From Streptomyces tsukubensis (GTDB lineage Bacteria; Actinomycetota; Actinomycetes; Streptomycetales; Streptomycetaceae), in assembly GCF_003932715.1 (NCBI RefSeq), contig NZ_CP020700.1, forward strand, positions 7,648,501-7,712,500: a DNA stretch of 64,000 nucleotides, read 5' to 3'. Shown here in pieces: positions 37,027-46,600 of the stretch (its first letter is position 1; each line of letters starts with the position of its first letter). The notes under the pieces were generated by a model. The model had not been told where the DNA came from and made no database searches. It saw nothing but the letters and a program-made list of their open reading frames with translations. The position numbers and the translations under genes were made by a program.

Positions 37027-37653
37027 ATGAGTGAGCGCAGCAAGTACCTGGAGCCGGTCACCCGCGACAACGCCGCCGTGGTCCTGGTGGACCACCAGGT
37101 CGGTCTGCTCTCGGGCGTCCGGGACATCCCGGTGGCCGAGTTGAAGCACAATGTGGCGGCGCTGGCGCGGGCCGCGACCGCGCTGGACATCCCGCTGGTG
37201 GTGACCACCACCGCGGCCGACAGCATGTGGGGACCGACCGCGCCCGAACTGGTCGAAGCACTTCCCGTCGGACAGAAGATCATCGACCGCAGCTCCGTCA
37301 ACGCCTGGCACGACGACCGGGTCCGCGAGGCCGTCGAGGCCACCGGCCGCCGGAAGCTGATCTTCGCCGGGGTGTCCCTGGAGGTCTGCGCCGCCCTGCC
37401 CGCGTACGCCGCCACCGCCGCGGGCTACGACGCCTATGTGGCGGTGGACGCCTCCGGCACCTTCAGCCGGACCAAGCGGGAGGCCGGGCTGGCGCGCATG
37501 CAGCAGGCGGGCATCATCCTCAGCGACTACGCCACCCTCATCGTCGAGGCCCTCGGGGACAACGCCGCCCCCGAGGCGGGTGCCGTCTATGCCGCGCTCG
37601 ACATGCCGTTCGCCGTCCTGGTCGGCCAGATCGCGGCGGCCCACCAGTCCTGA
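37027..37653 (+). CDS. isochorismatase-like cysteine hydrolase
   Basis: 208 aa; ATG 37027 follows GAGGAGAAG. The triad is seen as Asp in VLVDHQVGL, Lys in the middle region and the nucleophile Cys in GVSLEVCAALPAY. Family members hydrolyse isochorismate, nicotinamide or small amides; this one resembles the YcaC group of unknown natural substrate (VDHQ..., WHDDRVREAVEATGRRKLI). Its probable regulator is the divergent MarR. Confidence 0.9.
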   Translation: MSERSKYLEPVTRDNAAVVLVDHQVGLLSGVRDIPVAELKHNVAALARAATALDIPLVVTTTAADSMWGPTAPELVEALPVGQKIIDRSSVNAWHDDRVREAVEATGRRKLIFAGVSLEVCAALPAYAATAAGYDAYVAVDASGTFSRTKREAGLARMQQAGIILSDYATLIVEALGDNAAPEAGAVYAALDMPFAVLVGQIAAAHQS

Positions 37654-37715
37654 CGGTCACGAGGAACGGCCCCGGTCCAGCGGTCGAGGGTGACGTCCGC
37701 GCGCTTCGTCAGGGG

Positions 37716-38630
37716 TCAGGTCGCGATCGGGGCGGGTTCCGGGAACGTGACACCGGTCAGTTCTTCCGAGACCGCCCACAAGCGCCGGGCCGCCACGGGA
37801 TCGCTGGCCGCGGCGGAGCGGCCGACGAGGGTGGGGCGGCCGCGTATCTCGCCGCGGCCGTCCGGGCCGACGTAGCTTGCGCCGGGGAGGTCCTGGACGG
37901 CGGCGTACAGGGTCGGCAGCGCGCCGGCCCGGCTGTCCTGGGCGACGATCCGCATGACGGCGCGGCTCAGGGCGCCCCAGCCGTGGCGCTGCAGGTTCGT
38001 GGCGGCCCAGCCGGGGTGTGCGGCCAGGGCCCGCACGGATGAGCGTGCGGCGGCGAGGCGTCGCTGGAGTTCCAGGGTGAACAGCAGGTTGGCCAGTTTG
38101 GACTGGCTGTACGCCGCCCTGGGCCGGTACTCCCCGGCAAGGCCGAGGTTGTCGAAGTGGATACGCGGCGCGCCCGGCTTCTTGTGCGCCTCGGAGGACA
38201 CGGTCACCACGCGGTCGGTGATGTGCGGCAGCAGCAGGTTGGTCAGGGCGAAGTGGCCCAGGTGATTGGTTCCGAACTGCGTCTCGAAGCCGTCCTTGGT
38301 ACGGGACTCCGAGGTGTTCATCACGCCCGCGTTGTTGACGAGTACATCGAGGGTGCCCCGCCAGCCGGCGGCGAACTCGCGCACGGAGGCGAGGTCGGCC
38401 AGGTCGACGCGGCGTACTTCCACGCTGCCGTCGACATCCGCGGCGGCGGCCTCGCCGCCTTCGGGGTCCCGTACCGCGAGCACCACATGGGCGCCCGCGG
38501 CGGCCAGCGCCCGGACGGTGGCGAGGCCGATCCCGCTGTTGCCCCCGGTGACGACGGCGGTACGGCCGCTCTGGTCGGGGATGTCGGCGATGTTCCACTC
38601 GCCGGGTGCGGTGTGGAGTGCAGTAGTCAT
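37716..38630 (-). CDS. short-chain dehydrogenase/reductase
   Basis: 304 aa from ATG 38630. NADP-binding TGGNSGIG, the structural NNAGVM motif and the active-site Y-x-x-x-K (AAYSQSKLAN) are all present, so it should be active. The sequence is of the retinol-dehydrogenase/oxidoreductase type common in actinobacteria (substrate unknown). It has a divergent TetR gene and a clear operator array between the two starts. Confidence 0.9.
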   Translation of the reverse strand: MTTALHTAPGEWNIADIPDQSGRTAVVTGGNSGIGLATVRALAAAGAHVVLAVRDPEGGEAAAADVDGSVEVRRVDLADLASVREFAAGWRGTLDVLVNNAGVMNTSESRTKDGFETQFGTNHLGHFALTNLLLPHITDRVVTVSSEAHKKPGAPRIHFDNLGLAGEYRPRAAYSQSKLANLLFTLELQRRLAAARSSVRALAAHPGWAATNLQRHGWGALSRAVMRIVAQDSRAGALPTLYAAVQDLPGASYVGPDGRGEIRGRPTLVGRSAAASDPVAARRLWAVSEELTGVTFPEPAPIAT

Positions 38631-38651
38631 ACCTTCGAGTGTGGGCGATGC

Positions 38652-38698
38652 CCACATTGTTGTCAACGTCAACAATGTGGTCGTAGTCAACAATGTGG
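38652..38698. promoter_or_regulatory. operator array between SDR and TetR genes
   Basis: Left half-site CCACATTGTTG (38652-38662) is the exact inverse of CAACAATGTGG at 38670-38680, and the latter is repeated exactly at 38688-38698, 18 bp on. That gives an 11-bp inverted repeat plus a direct repeat in a 100-bp gap, typical of TetR-family autoregulation. Confidence 0.8.
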
Positions 38699-38730
38699 TC
38701 GTTGCGAACATGGCCGCTACACTGATCGCC

Positions 38731-39339
38731 ATGCAGACCCGCCCCCGCCCCTACCACCACGGAGATCTGCGCGCCGCCCTGCTGGCCCGCGCCGAGGAGA
38801 CCCTCAGGGAACGAGGACCCGCCGCCCTGTCGCTGCGCGAACTCGCCCGCGACCTCGGCGTCAGCCACAACGCGCCCAGCCGCCACTTCAAGGACAAGGA
38901 GGCGCTGCTCGACGCGCTCGCCCTGGGCGGCTACGAGCGGATGACCGAGACCATGCTGGCGTCGCAGGAGGGTGCGGAGGAGCCGTACCGCCGGAAGCTG
39001 GAGGCGGTGGTCCGCGCCTATGTGGGCTTCAGCCTGGAGAACGCCGCGCTCCTCGACCTGATGTGCTCGGTCAAGAAGGATGCGCAAGCCTCGGCGGCCC
39101 TGCTGGAGGCCGGCAGACGCTGGTCCGAACTCATCGAGGGCCTGATGCTGGAGGGGCAGCGCCGGGGCGAGGTGCGCGAGGGCCCCCTGGAGTGGATCGG
39201 TGTGCCGGTCTTCGCGACCCTGCACGGCTTCGCCGACCTGGCCGCGACCGGAATGATCCCCCCGGAGGCGGCGGAACGCGGGCTGGACGAGGCGATCGCG
39301 TTCATCCTGCGGGGCTGCGCACCGGACGCACGGGCCTGA
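38731..39339 (+). CDS. TetR-family transcriptional regulator
   Basis: 202 aa from ATG 38731 (an ATG at 38710 would add 7). N-terminal HTH: YHHGDLRAALLARAEETLRERGPAALSLRELARDLGVSHNAPSRHFKDKEALLDAL. The ligand domain has no conserved motif beyond the TetR_C fold. It sits opposite the SDR gene across the operator array and most likely represses both. Confidence 0.92.
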   Translation: MQTRPRPYHHGDLRAALLARAEETLRERGPAALSLRELARDLGVSHNAPSRHFKDKEALLDALALGGYERMTETMLASQEGAEEPYRRKLEAVVRAYVGFSLENAALLDLMCSVKKDAQASAALLEAGRRWSELIEGLMLEGQRRGEVREGPLEWIGVPVFATLHGFADLAATGMIPPEAAERGLDEAIAFILRGCAPDARA

Positions 39340-39430
39340 CCGGCATTCACCTCGTCCTGTCCCATACGGCATCGGGCTGCGCACTTCCCCGATAGCGTGT
39401 AGAGGGAGACCGAGGTGATGAGGAGGGCGC

Positions 39431-40348
39431 GTGCGATTCGCGCTGGACGCACTGCTCGCTGACGTACCCGCGGAGCAGGTCGCAGAAGCTCGTGACTTCT
39501 ACAAGTCGAGGGCGGCAGCCCGTGGCCCCGGCACACTGGAGGGCCTCAAAGAGGCCCGAGTGAAGAGGGCTGCTCTTCATGCCGCCGATCCGTCTGCAAT
39601 CGAAGCGACCGTCGAAGGCGCGACAGCGCGTGTCCCGGTCAGGATCTTCACCCCTGTCGACGGTCCGCCACGGGGCGTCTACCTGGACATACACGGCGGA
39701 GGCTTCTACATGGGCTCCGCAGCGGAAGGAGACCGACGCAACCGCGAGCTTGCAGACGCCCTGCAGCTCGCCGTTGTCAGCGTCGACTACCGGCTGGCCC
39801 CCGAGCACCCCTGGCCGGCGGCCCCCGACGACTGTGAAGCGGCGGCGCTCTGGCTCGTCGAAGAAGCCGGTGCCCGCTTCGGCACGTCCCGACTCGCGAT
39901 CGGCGGGAGCTCCGCGGGAGCCACCCTCGCCCTGGCGACCCTGCTCCGGCTGAGAGACAGAGGTGTCGTCGGCCGATTCACCGGCGCTGCGCTCCAGTTC
40001 GGGGCCTACGACTTGAGCGCACAAACCCCGGCCGGTCGCCGCATCGCGGACGAGTACTTCATCCGGGCGTACACCGGCCATGTGGAAGACCGCACGGCTC
40101 CAGATATCTCTCCCGTCTACGGCGTTCTGCGCGGGCTTCCCCCAACGCTGCTGATCATCGGAAGCGCGGACGTGCTGCTGGAAGACAATCTGGCACTGGC
40201 AGGTGGGTTGTCGGCGGCCGGCAATGACGTCGAGCTCCGGGTCTACCCCGACTCACCCCACGGCTTTACGGGCCACCCCACGGCGATGGCCAGGACGGCG
40301 CTCAGCGGCATCGAGTCCTGGCTGCAGGACCGGATTGCGCAAGCGTAG
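39431..40348 (+). CDS. alpha/beta hydrolase of the hormone-sensitive-lipase (HSL) family
   Basis: 305 aa, GTG 39431 (GAGGAGG upstream). The HSL signature HGGGFYMGS forms the oxyanion hole; the nucleophile is in GGSSAGAT, and a late ADVLLEDN Asp and SPHGFTG His complete the triad. No signal peptide, so a cytoplasmic esterase; substrate unknown. Its third-position GC is slightly lower than its neighbours. Only 91 bp separates it from the TetR gene on the same strand. Confidence 0.9.
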   Translation: MRFALDALLADVPAEQVAEARDFYKSRAAARGPGTLEGLKEARVKRAALHAADPSAIEATVEGATARVPVRIFTPVDGPPRGVYLDIHGGGFYMGSAAEGDRRNRELADALQLAVVSVDYRLAPEHPWPAAPDDCEAAALWLVEEAGARFGTSRLAIGGSSAGATLALATLLRLRDRGVVGRFTGAALQFGAYDLSAQTPAGRRIADEYFIRAYTGHVEDRTAPDISPVYGVLRGLPPTLLIIGSADVLLEDNLALAGGLSAAGNDVELRVYPDSPHGFTGHPTAMARTALSGIESWLQDRIAQA

Positions 40349-40522
40349 GTCGTCGCCCTCGGGGCCGTGACCGGTCTTCGGGACCGCAACTCCGTGCGGC
40401 CGTCCGTGCAGCACCCCTGTGTGATCCGAGCGCCGTAGGCGAAGGGGGACCGAGGGCGAGCACCTGTCCTTCGGGCCTCCTCGGCCGGGTGGGTCCGTAT
40501 CGTAGGACCGAGGGTTGCTCAT

Positions 40523-41716
40523 ATGTCCGGGGGTTGGGTGCGCATCGCAGCTCACGCCACGTGGGGCCGGGGCTTTCCGGTGAAGTACCTCCTGGTTCAG
40601 GAGGATGACGAGGGCGTGGAACAGCTCTGGGGAAGGTGCGTCGGCGTCGAAGGGCTGTTCGTCGACCCGGTTCCGCCGCCGCGGGAGGTTCTCACGCTCC
40701 GCGGATGCCGCCCCGACGGTCTTCTGAGCGAGGTCCTGGCCGAGCCCGATGTCCTGCCGCGGGGTCTGGGCGATGTGCGCGTGGAGGTCCGGGACGGGGA
40801 AGAGGCCGTGCAGTGGTGGACTCTCGTCGATGCGGTCGTGGTGGCCCATCGGCCTCACTCGGCCGATCCGGCACGGTACGACATCGTGCTCGGCGCGGGT
40901 GTCAGAAGCGAGGAGAGCCTCTCCGAGCTGCCTGCGGCGCCACGCTTCGAGCTCTTCGCGGGAACAACGACCGCTGCGGCGAGTGCGGGCCGGTGCTCCG
41001 CCGTGGACGGCTTGTTCACGGCGCGAGCGGACCCGGCTCCCGTTCCCCTGGAGCTGATCGGCTGCGAGCCCGCGGAGCCCCTGCTCGCGGTCCTGCGGCG
41101 ACCCCGCCGGTGGGAGCGGGACTGGGCCTGCCTTCTGGTTCTGGATCGCCATGGCGCTGTGACGGCCTCCCGCACTGTGGGCCTGGCCGTCACCGGAGCG
41201 CGGCCGTCCGTGCTCGGCGGGACGCTCGTCGACATCACTCTCACCGATGGCGGCGACGATCGGCCGTCGTCGGCGGTCCGTCCGGTCTGGGCCCAGTGGT
41301 ATCAGGGCCCGCCTGCAGAGCCCAACCTGTGGGCGCCGCACGACTCACCAGGCAGGGCCGCGTGGCTGGACCTCACCGCACGAGCCTGGCGGGAGCCCGT
41401 GCACCGGCCGGACCGGTTCGGCGGTGAGTACGATCTCGACGGCCGCTTCGTCACGGACGTTCCCGGGCTGCACTGCGCGATCGCCGAGGCCCTGCTCGGA
41501 CCCGGCCGCTACTTCGGCCGGGAGTGGAACGCGTTCAAGGACTGCCTGGGCGGCGGATTCGGAGTGGCGCCGCCCTTCACCTTGAACTGGCACGACTCCG
41601 AAGTCGCCCGTCGCGCCCTGGCGGCCGTTGCGGAGGATCCGGAGGACGGACTCCCCTACTTCGAGGACATCGTGCGGCTCCTCGAACGGCGCGGCGTCAC
41701 CGTCGTGCTCCGGTGA
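40523..41716 (+). CDS. barstar-domain protein with duplicated N-terminal module
   Basis: 397 aa. The C-terminal about 85 residues (from LHCAIAEALLGPGRYFG, REWNAFKDCLGGG, to RRGVTVVLR) match the barstar/ribonuclease-inhibitor fold, including the helix-plus-strand layout and a Trp/Asp at the inhibitor face. The N-terminal part has two related units (WGRCVGVEGLFVDPVPPPREVLTLRGC and RCSAVDGLFTARADPAPVPLELIGC), so an older duplication is likely. Barstar family proteins neutralise barnase-like toxins; a stand-alone immunity protein with a large N-terminal extension is unusual and no toxin gene is visible nearby. Start ATG 40523 lies in a short AT-rich stretch. Confidence 0.7.
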   Translation: MSGGWVRIAAHATWGRGFPVKYLLVQEDDEGVEQLWGRCVGVEGLFVDPVPPPREVLTLRGCRPDGLLSEVLAEPDVLPRGLGDVRVEVRDGEEAVQWWTLVDAVVVAHRPHSADPARYDIVLGAGVRSEESLSELPAAPRFELFAGTTTAAASAGRCSAVDGLFTARADPAPVPLELIGCEPAEPLLAVLRRPRRWERDWACLLVLDRHGAVTASRTVGLAVTGARPSVLGGTLVDITLTDGGDDRPSSAVRPVWAQWYQGPPAEPNLWAPHDSPGRAAWLDLTARAWREPVHRPDRFGGEYDLDGRFVTDVPGLHCAIAEALLGPGRYFGREWNAFKDCLGGGFGVAPPFTLNWHDSEVARRALAAVAEDPEDGLPYFEDIVRLLERRGVTVVLR

Positions 41717-41789
41717 CGACGCGCGTGGCTCTGTTCACGTCGCTACCACCACCCCCCTCACCAACGGCGAACACGCCGCGTGTCGCGTC

Positions 41790-43652
41790 CTACGGCTGCC
41801 ATGTCGCCCGGACCAGGGCTCGTTCGGTGTCGGCGAGGTAGACGGCCGCGGCGAGCCACGCGCTTGCGTACGCGTCGGGATCGGCCTCCTCGGTGCGGCC
41901 GAAGACGTCACGGCCGCGCCGGTCCGCTTCCGTGGTCAGCTCCGTCAACAGGTCCGCTGCCGTACGGAACCCGACCCGGCGCAGAGCCGCGGCGTCTCTG
42001 GCACGGTCGCCGTCGCGCGCGGGCTGGGCGACGGCTCGGCGGCCCCCCGACACGGCGACCTCGACCAGCCGCCGCAGCCGCCACAGCGGGGCCTCTGCCA
42101 CCGGGTCCGGCGGTACGCCGGGGAGCCCGGTCGGCTCCGGCAGTGCGTCACCGGGCGGCAGATGGACGCCTTCGAGACGGTCGTAGCCCAGGTCGGCATG
42201 GCCCAGCCACTCCTCCGGCAGGCGCAGGGTCGCCGTGTCGTCGTCCGGGAGCGGTCCGACGGCCAGGGGCCGGAGCGTGGCGGCGCGGTCGGGATCCGGA
42301 CGGCCGACGACACGCAGCCGCAGCCCGGGGCGGGACGCCAGCCGGCGAAGGTTCGCGGTGTGCGCCAGGTCGGGATGGCCGTGGGCCGGCAGCAACCGGA
42401 TCAGCAGGCCTTCCCGGTCCGTCCCGCCGGGCAGCAGCTCCCGTGCGAGTACGTGGTCGTCGGATGCCCCGACGATGACCAGATCGCAGCCGATCAGTTC
42501 ACCGGCCTGCTGCCGCGCCTGCTCGGGGTCGCTCACCGGAGCGTTCCCGGGACCACCGCCCACGGAGTCGGAGAGAGGCCGAGCGAACAGGGCGGCCAAG
42601 GGCCCCGAGGTCCAGGACCGGCCCGGGACCGGTGTCGCCCGGACTCCCTTGCCTGCTCCGAGGCGGCCGTCCGACGACAGGGTCGCCCCCGAGACCAGCA
42701 GCCCACCGCGCGACAGCCGGGCGTGGTCGAGACTTCCGGAGCCCAGCGCGACCGTGGCCGTCGCGGCACCGCGCGCACGGGCGGCACCGCCAGGTTTGAC
42801 GTCGGCGACGGTGAACCAGCGTCCGTCGTCGGAGACGACGTGCGTGACCACCCCGCCGTACCCGGTGGCCGCGATCACCGGCTCCCGGCACACGCCGTGC
42901 ACGCGCAGTGCGCCTTCCGGGCGGTAGGCGCGGCGGGCGGACCCGACCCAAGCCGGGTCCGGCTCGGCCGAGGCCAACCGGGCCGTGGTCAACAGGAGTT
43001 CCCGCAGATTGGCGACCAGGTCGGCCAGCCGGTGGCCGTCATGGCGGGAGCGGACGCCCCGCAGACCGCGCACCACACGCAGGGCCGCACCTTCCGCGCG
43101 GTACAGCCCGGCGAGCCGCGCCGAGTGCGAGGCCCGCAGCAGCTCCGCCTGTGCGACCGCACCCGCCGCGGGTATCCCGGCGGCGAGTGCCGCCACCGCG
43201 GCGCCCCACAGGGCACGTGCGGCGGCCAGCTGCGTCTCCGTGAGCTCTGCCCGCGACGAGGGGCCGACGCCGTCCGTTCCCGGTACGCCGGCGACCGAGA
43301 CGTCCGGTGTCACGGTGTCCGAGGAGGATCCCACTGCTGGCGTGGCCGATGCGATGTCCGCGTCGGCCACCGGGCAGGCGCTCAGCACGGCGGCACGGTG
43401 AAGGCATCGCGGCGCCAGCAGACAGCTGCACACCGCCTGCTCGGCTTCCGTAACCGCTCCGGAAGGACCGGGAGTGAGGACGACGTCCGCGTCCGCACCG
43501 CACCGCACCCGCCGCTCGGCGCCCTCCACGACGACGGGAACGGCCGCGAAGGTCTCCACAGCGGCGTCCAGCTTCTTGCGCAGCCGGGAGGTCAGACCCG
43601 CCACGGCGGCAGCGGTCACCTCGGGGGCGACGGGGGGAAGTTCGGGACTCAT
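41790..43652 (-). CDS. SWIM zinc-finger protein (YehQ-like), last gene of the MoxR/VWA operon
   Basis: 620 aa. The SWIM motif C-x-C...C-x-H is seen as CSCLLAPRCLH in the first 110 residues, a zinc-binding unit associated with nucleic-acid or protein contact. The rest is Ala/Gly-rich with no catalytic motif. ATG 43652 overlaps the VWA-protein stop (ATGA). E. coli YehQ has the same SWIM feature in the corresponding operon. The function of the family is not established. Confidence 0.8.
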   Translation of the reverse strand: MSPELPPVAPEVTAAAVAGLTSRLRKKLDAAVETFAAVPVVVEGAERRVRCGADADVVLTPGPSGAVTEAEQAVCSCLLAPRCLHRAAVLSACPVADADIASATPAVGSSSDTVTPDVSVAGVPGTDGVGPSSRAELTETQLAAARALWGAAVAALAAGIPAAGAVAQAELLRASHSARLAGLYRAEGAALRVVRGLRGVRSRHDGHRLADLVANLRELLLTTARLASAEPDPAWVGSARRAYRPEGALRVHGVCREPVIAATGYGGVVTHVVSDDGRWFTVADVKPGGAARARGAATATVALGSGSLDHARLSRGGLLVSGATLSSDGRLGAGKGVRATPVPGRSWTSGPLAALFARPLSDSVGGGPGNAPVSDPEQARQQAGELIGCDLVIVGASDDHVLARELLPGGTDREGLLIRLLPAHGHPDLAHTANLRRLASRPGLRLRVVGRPDPDRAATLRPLAVGPLPDDDTATLRLPEEWLGHADLGYDRLEGVHLPPGDALPEPTGLPGVPPDPVAEAPLWRLRRLVEVAVSGGRRAVAQPARDGDRARDAAALRRVGFRTAADLLTELTTEADRRGRDVFGRTEEADPDAYASAWLAAAVYLADTERALVRATWQP

Positions 43653-46600
43653 CGGGACTCTCCGCGGAGGCGATCGCCCACCCAACGGGCCAGGGCGAGA
43701 GGACTGAGGGCGGCGACGGGCATACCGGCCGCGACCAACTGCTGCGCGATGGGCACGGAGTAGCGCGGGCTGCCGCCGTCGTCCAGCGCGGCACAGCCCA
43801 ACAGGTGCACCCCCGAACTCGCGAGGGCCCGTACCTCGCCGAGCAGCCCGCCGAGGGGATAGCCCTCCTCGAAGTCGCTCACCACCACCACAAGGGTCCG
43901 GCTCGGCACCGTCACCAGAGAGCGGGCGTGGGCCAGACCGGCCGCGATATGGGTGCCGCCGCCCACACGGACCTCCAGCAGCAGCGACAACGGGTCGTCG
44001 ACCCGGTCCGTCAGGTCGATCACGTCCGTCGAGAACGCCAGGAAGTGCGTGCTGAGCGTGGGCACACCACCCAGTACGGCCGCGGTCAGCGCCGACCAGA
44101 TCACGGAAGCCTCCATGGACCCGGACACGTCGACCACCAGGATCAGCCGCCAGTCCGCCTCCTTGCGCGAACGGGTGCTGAACACCGGCCGTTCCGGAAC
44201 CACCAGGACGCCGCCGTCGGGTCTCCTGCGGGCGTGGACGAGGTTGGCCCGCAGGGTGCGCGGCAGGTCGATCCGGCCTCCCGGACGGCGGGTCGGGCGA
44301 GGGGTGGCGAGACCGGTCAGCGCCGGACGCATCCGGGTGGCCAGCTCCTTGGCCAGTTCGTCGACCAGCCGGCGTACCAGCGGGCGCAGCCGGGCCAGCT
44401 GCTGCTCCGGCATCCCGCCCGCCAGCGTCAGCACGGATGTCAGCAGATCGACGGACGGGCGCACCGCCTCCGGGTCGAGCTCGGCCAGCACATCACGGCG
44501 TCCCTGGTCGGCCGCGCGCGCCAGAACCTCCTCACGTACCTCCGCGCCGAACAGCGCCTGGAGTTCCTCGGCCCATTCGCGCGCGGTCGGGAAGGAGGCG
44601 TCCTGTCCGCCACCGCGACCGTCGTCCCGGCCCAGGTCCGCGGAGCCCTCCCCGCGGCCCGCTCCGTACAGCTCGTCGAGGGCGTGCGCGTAACGACGCG
44701 CGTCCGCCGGGAGCCGGTCGTGTTCCCTGCCGAGCAGCAGACGCCACCGGTCCGTCGCCGAGAGACGCGGTACGCCGCCGTGCGGCGTGTCCGCGACGGA
44801 CCCGCGCGGTATCGCCGCGGGGGTCGGGCCGGCCGGTGCCTCGGTGGGCTGGTGCGGCAGGGGCGTCGGCCGCAGGGAGGCCACCGCCGCACGGCCGACC
44901 TCGTCCGCCGCCGTCCACAGGGCCAGCAGCTGCGGGGAGGCGCCCAGCGAGAGGTCGAGACGGTTGCCCAGCCGTTCCGTCACCGTGTGCAGCAGCCGGT
45001 CGCGGCCTGCCGGGGTGAGCGTGTCGAAGCCACCGCGCAGCGCCGGCAGCCGGTCCAGGAAACCCCGGTCGTCGAGCGACTCGATCCGGTCGAGCAGCGG
45101 GTCGAGGGCGGCCGGCGCCGACTGGAGCAGCGGCGCGGCCCCGGTCAGCAGTCCGGCGAGCCGGCGGGCCAGCGCGCGCCGTGCGTCGGGACCGCCGGCC
45201 GTGTCGATCCAGCCGGCGGCCCTGGCACCGAGCGTCTCCGCGTCCTCCAGATCGAACAGGACCCGGCAGGCGAGAGCGGCGCCCTGGACGAGGGGGGACG
45301 CCGAGTCCACGAGGTCGGCCAGGGCCTGGTCCATCCGCAGCCCCAGGCGGAGTTCACCGGCGCGCGCCGCCAGGGCGACCAGCGCCGCTGCCTCCTCCGG
45401 ATCGTCGCTGCCCGCCAGCCCCGGCAGGGACCGTACCGCCGACTCCAGAAGGTCGGCGGCCAGCGAACCCGCCGCCTGCCTGCCCGCAGGCGTGGTGCCG
45501 GGCAGATGCCCCCGGCGCAGCGCCTCCAGCAGGTCCAGTCCGGTGAGGATCTCGGGGATCGTCGCGGACGCGGGCAGCACCTCGGCGGCCTCGGCCAGCC
45601 GCTGGGCGACCAGCGCGGGCAGATCGCAGCGCGCGGCGTCCCGAAGCCCCGTCAGGACGAGGGCGCAGGTGGGGCCGCCGTCGGCCGACTCCCTGCGGAA
45701 GGTCTCCCGCAGGGTGCCCTCCGCCGCGAGCGCGGCGGTCACGCCGCGCACCCCGGCCAGGTCCAGCCGGACCGGCACGGCGGGCGCCCACGACAGCCGC
45801 CACCGTGAGGAGAGGGCTGCGGCGTCGCCCGTACCGGCCACCGCCACCGGCTCGCCGTACCCCACCCCGCACACCTCCAGCCGTCGCAGGAGGATTTCGC
45901 GGCGGTTGTCGAGGGCCGAACGCAGCGGGTCGAGACGGAGTTCGCGCGGCGCGGGCTCGTCCGGGCCCGGCAGCCGCAGCGCGGTGAGTTCGGCCTCGAC
46001 GGACGGGCCGAGCCCGGAGCGCGGTGTGCCCGGCGCGACCCGGCCGCGCTCGGTGCCGACCAGGACCACTTCCAGGGCCCGGGCCAGAGCCCGGCCCCGG
46101 CCGAGCGGTTCGCCCTGCCCCAGCACGACGGTGACGGCTTCGAGGATCTCGCCGCGGCCCGGGGCGGGGAGCCCGCGCAACCGGGCCAGGTCGCAGGCCA
46201 CGCGCAGCGTCTCACGGGCCTCGCCCGTCCCGGCGGTGTGCCCGGCCGCCCGCAGCTCCCGGCACACTCTCGTGATCGCCCCGGCAGCGGCGTCGTGCAG
46301 CAGTTCGGGATCGCCCCCGGCGCCGAAGACCGCCTGCTGCCAGCGCGGATCGCGGATCCCGGCGGGATAGCCGGACCGGGAGTCCAGCAGATCGAAGGCG
46401 TACGGGACGAGGGAGGTGACGACGGGGGAGGGGTCCCCCGGGAGCACTGCTCCCGTCGAAGCCGCACTGCGCGCCGCCGCCCCGTCGGCGGTCGGCGCCC
46501 CCTGCGCGGCCGTGCCGTCGGCCGGGGGCTGCTCCCGCCCGGCCGTCGTGTCGGCCAGCGCCGGGGCGTGGAAGGCGCCGATCACCGCCGCGACCCGGCG

